Positions 63,230 to 64,000 of a DNA stretch of 64,000 nt are shown in pieces (the stretch's first letter is position 1; each line of letters begins with the position of its first letter). The notes beneath the pieces were generated by a model. That model did no database searches. It saw only the letters and a list, made by a program, of their open reading frames with translations, and was not told where the DNA came from. This stretch comes from CAZEQK01 sp964514395 (GTDB lineage: Bacteria; Bacillota; Bacilli; Tepidibacillales; Tepidibacillaceae): the NCBI GenBank assembly GCA_964514395.1, contig CAZEQK010000015.1, positions 7,792 to 71,791 of the forward strand, written 5' to 3'. Made by a program: the position numbers and the translations under genes.

Positions 63230-63988
63230 ATGCTTTGTGATAAGCCGATTGGATTTACTGGTGAATTTTATACAAATCCAAGAAGCAGGAATGGACGTAT
63301 GGAAAAAAGAATAAGACATTTATCCTATCTATGTGATCATTGCAAAAAAGAATTAATGGTTCCAGAAGAACCATATTGTAAAAATTGTCATAAACCATTG
63401 CATCATTTTCATGAACAAAAAAATAGATTATGCTATGATTGCAAAAATCATAATATTGATATTGTAATAAATCGCAGTGCATTGATTTATAATCGCTTCT
63501 TACGAGAAAAAATTGCCTTGTATAAATATAGAGGCAAAGAGAGTTTATCGGAGATATTTAGTTTTTTATTAACAATTACCTATGAAATATACTTTCGAGA
63601 TTATCATATAGATTATATTGCATATATTCCACTTCATGATCAACGTTTCATGGAGAGAGGATTTAATCAAGCAGAACAGTTAGCAAGAAAACTGTATGTG
63701 CATACTGGTGTGAAAACTATTAATGCTTTAAAACGGATAAAGTATACAGAAAAGCAAAGCAAGCATAATAAAGCTGAGAGAATAAAAGCGATGAAGGGAT
63801 CATTTATCATGAATGATCGATTAGAAGAAGAGATTAGAGAAAAAAACATATTATTAATAGATGATATATATACAACAGGTTCAACAATGGATGAAGCAGT
63901 GAACACACTAAAGAAAGCTGGTGCAAGTCAAGTGTATAGTTTGACTTTAGCCAGATCCATAGGTCAAAAAGACGTGTCAATAACTTGA
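63230..63988 (+). CDS. comFC: ComFC/GntX-type phosphoribosyltransferase-like competence protein (N-terminus disrupted)
   Basis: A 252-residue open frame from ATG 63230. Zinc-finger cysteine pairs (CDHC, CKNC, CYDC) precede a PRPP-binding fold with ERGFNQAEQLARKL and the PRTase motif ILLIDDIYTTGSTMDEA. ComFC acts with ComFA in DNA uptake. The in-frame sequence upstream of 63230 encodes typical ComFC residues (EYFNTLFYPQKNC), including the first Cys of CMLC, but has no ATG, GTG or TTG. The well-placed GAGGTG and ATG at 63166 are one base out of frame. A single missing A after that ATG would repair it, so the real start is probably 63166 with an indel or sequencing error. Confidence 0.88.
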   Translation: MLCDKPIGFTGEFYTNPRSRNGRMEKRIRHLSYLCDHCKKELMVPEEPYCKNCHKPLHHFHEQKNRLCYDCKNHNIDIVINRSALIYNRFLREKIALYKYRGKESLSEIFSFLLTITYEIYFRDYHIDYIAYIPLHDQRFMERGFNQAEQLARKLYVHTGVKTINALKRIKYTEKQSKHNKAERIKAMKGSFIMNDRLEEEIREKNILLIDDIYTTGSTMDEAVNTLKKAGASQVYSLTLARSIGQKDVSIT

Positions 63989-64000
63989 GAAAATGTCACC

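Noticed and set aside
1..64000. tRNA, rRNA, transposase, integrase or prophage genes
   Set aside because: I saw no cloverleaf, rRNA motif, DDE/tyrosine recombinase or phage gene in the window.

Overview
The window looks like a draft chromosome segment of a low-GC, endospore-forming, Gram-positive bacterium of the Bacillota, most likely Bacillales. The evidence is an alpha/beta-type small acid-soluble spore protein, DegS/DegU, an S-box (SAM-I) riboswitch before metK, Shine-Dalgarno sites of AGGAGG type, and a gene backbone (tagO, LCP transferase, yvyE, degS, degU, degV, comFA, comFC) in the order I remember from Bacillus subtilis. S-layer-like proteins, an SLH protein and csaB point to an S-layer Bacillales lineage; a Tepidibacillus/Vulcanibacillus-like genus is only a guess. 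Three runs of exactly 100 N (7675-7774, 7879-7978, 30636-30735) are placeholder assembly gaps, all inside repeats.

Layout. 1-3820: end of an undecaprenyl-phosphate sugar transferase, then rmlA-rmlC-rmlD-rmlB for dTDP-L-rhamnose. 3887-6294: a small unknown gene, a GalE-like epimerase and an exported unknown protein. 6425-17645: tagO, a tandem array of 105-bp structured repeats, an LCP transferase, then a glycosyltransferase, MurJ-like flippase, Wzy-like polymerase, second glycosyltransferase, csaB, UDP-sugar dehydrogenase and tagA. This fits assembly, export, pyruvylation and wall attachment of a secondary cell-wall polymer (SCWP), the ligand of SLH domains. 17796-18464: yvyE on the minus strand. 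19032-44404: a surface island with two tandem S-layer-type paralogues, an MBL hydrolase, a protease-MORN protein, a YitT protein, a repeat-rich exoprotein behind a c-di-GMP-I riboswitch, a Wzy/TPR ligase, further exported proteins, an SLH protein and a large repeat protein. 44465-47156: gpsB-like gene, SASP, metK behind a SAM riboswitch, and a ribbon-helix-helix protein. 47337-49191: degS-degU. 49860-57112: a Tad/Flp pilus locus. 57187-58923: a GAF-GGDEF diguanylate cyclase. 58952-59806: degV. 59890-63988: a second c-di-GMP-I riboswitch with a terminator, two sensor-like membrane proteins, comFA and comFC.

How it fits together. Two themes dominate. The first is a cell-surface system: SCWP ligand synthesis, SLH protein, several stalk-domain (copper-amine-oxidase N-domain-like) exported proteins and a possible glycan ligase. 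The second is a local c-di-GMP theme: one predicted cyclase with intact GGEEF and RxxD sites, and two c-di-GMP-I riboswitches, one before an adhesin-like exoprotein and one before a comFA-containing operon, beside a Tad pilus locus. The sequence suggests, but cannot prove, that c-di-GMP coordinates surface attachment and DNA-uptake genes here. Other notable items are the covarying 105-bp tandem repeats, a dispersed structured repeat present after two surface-polymer genes, an apparent 1-nt lesion at the start of comFC, and tandem translation starts for the main S-layer gene.
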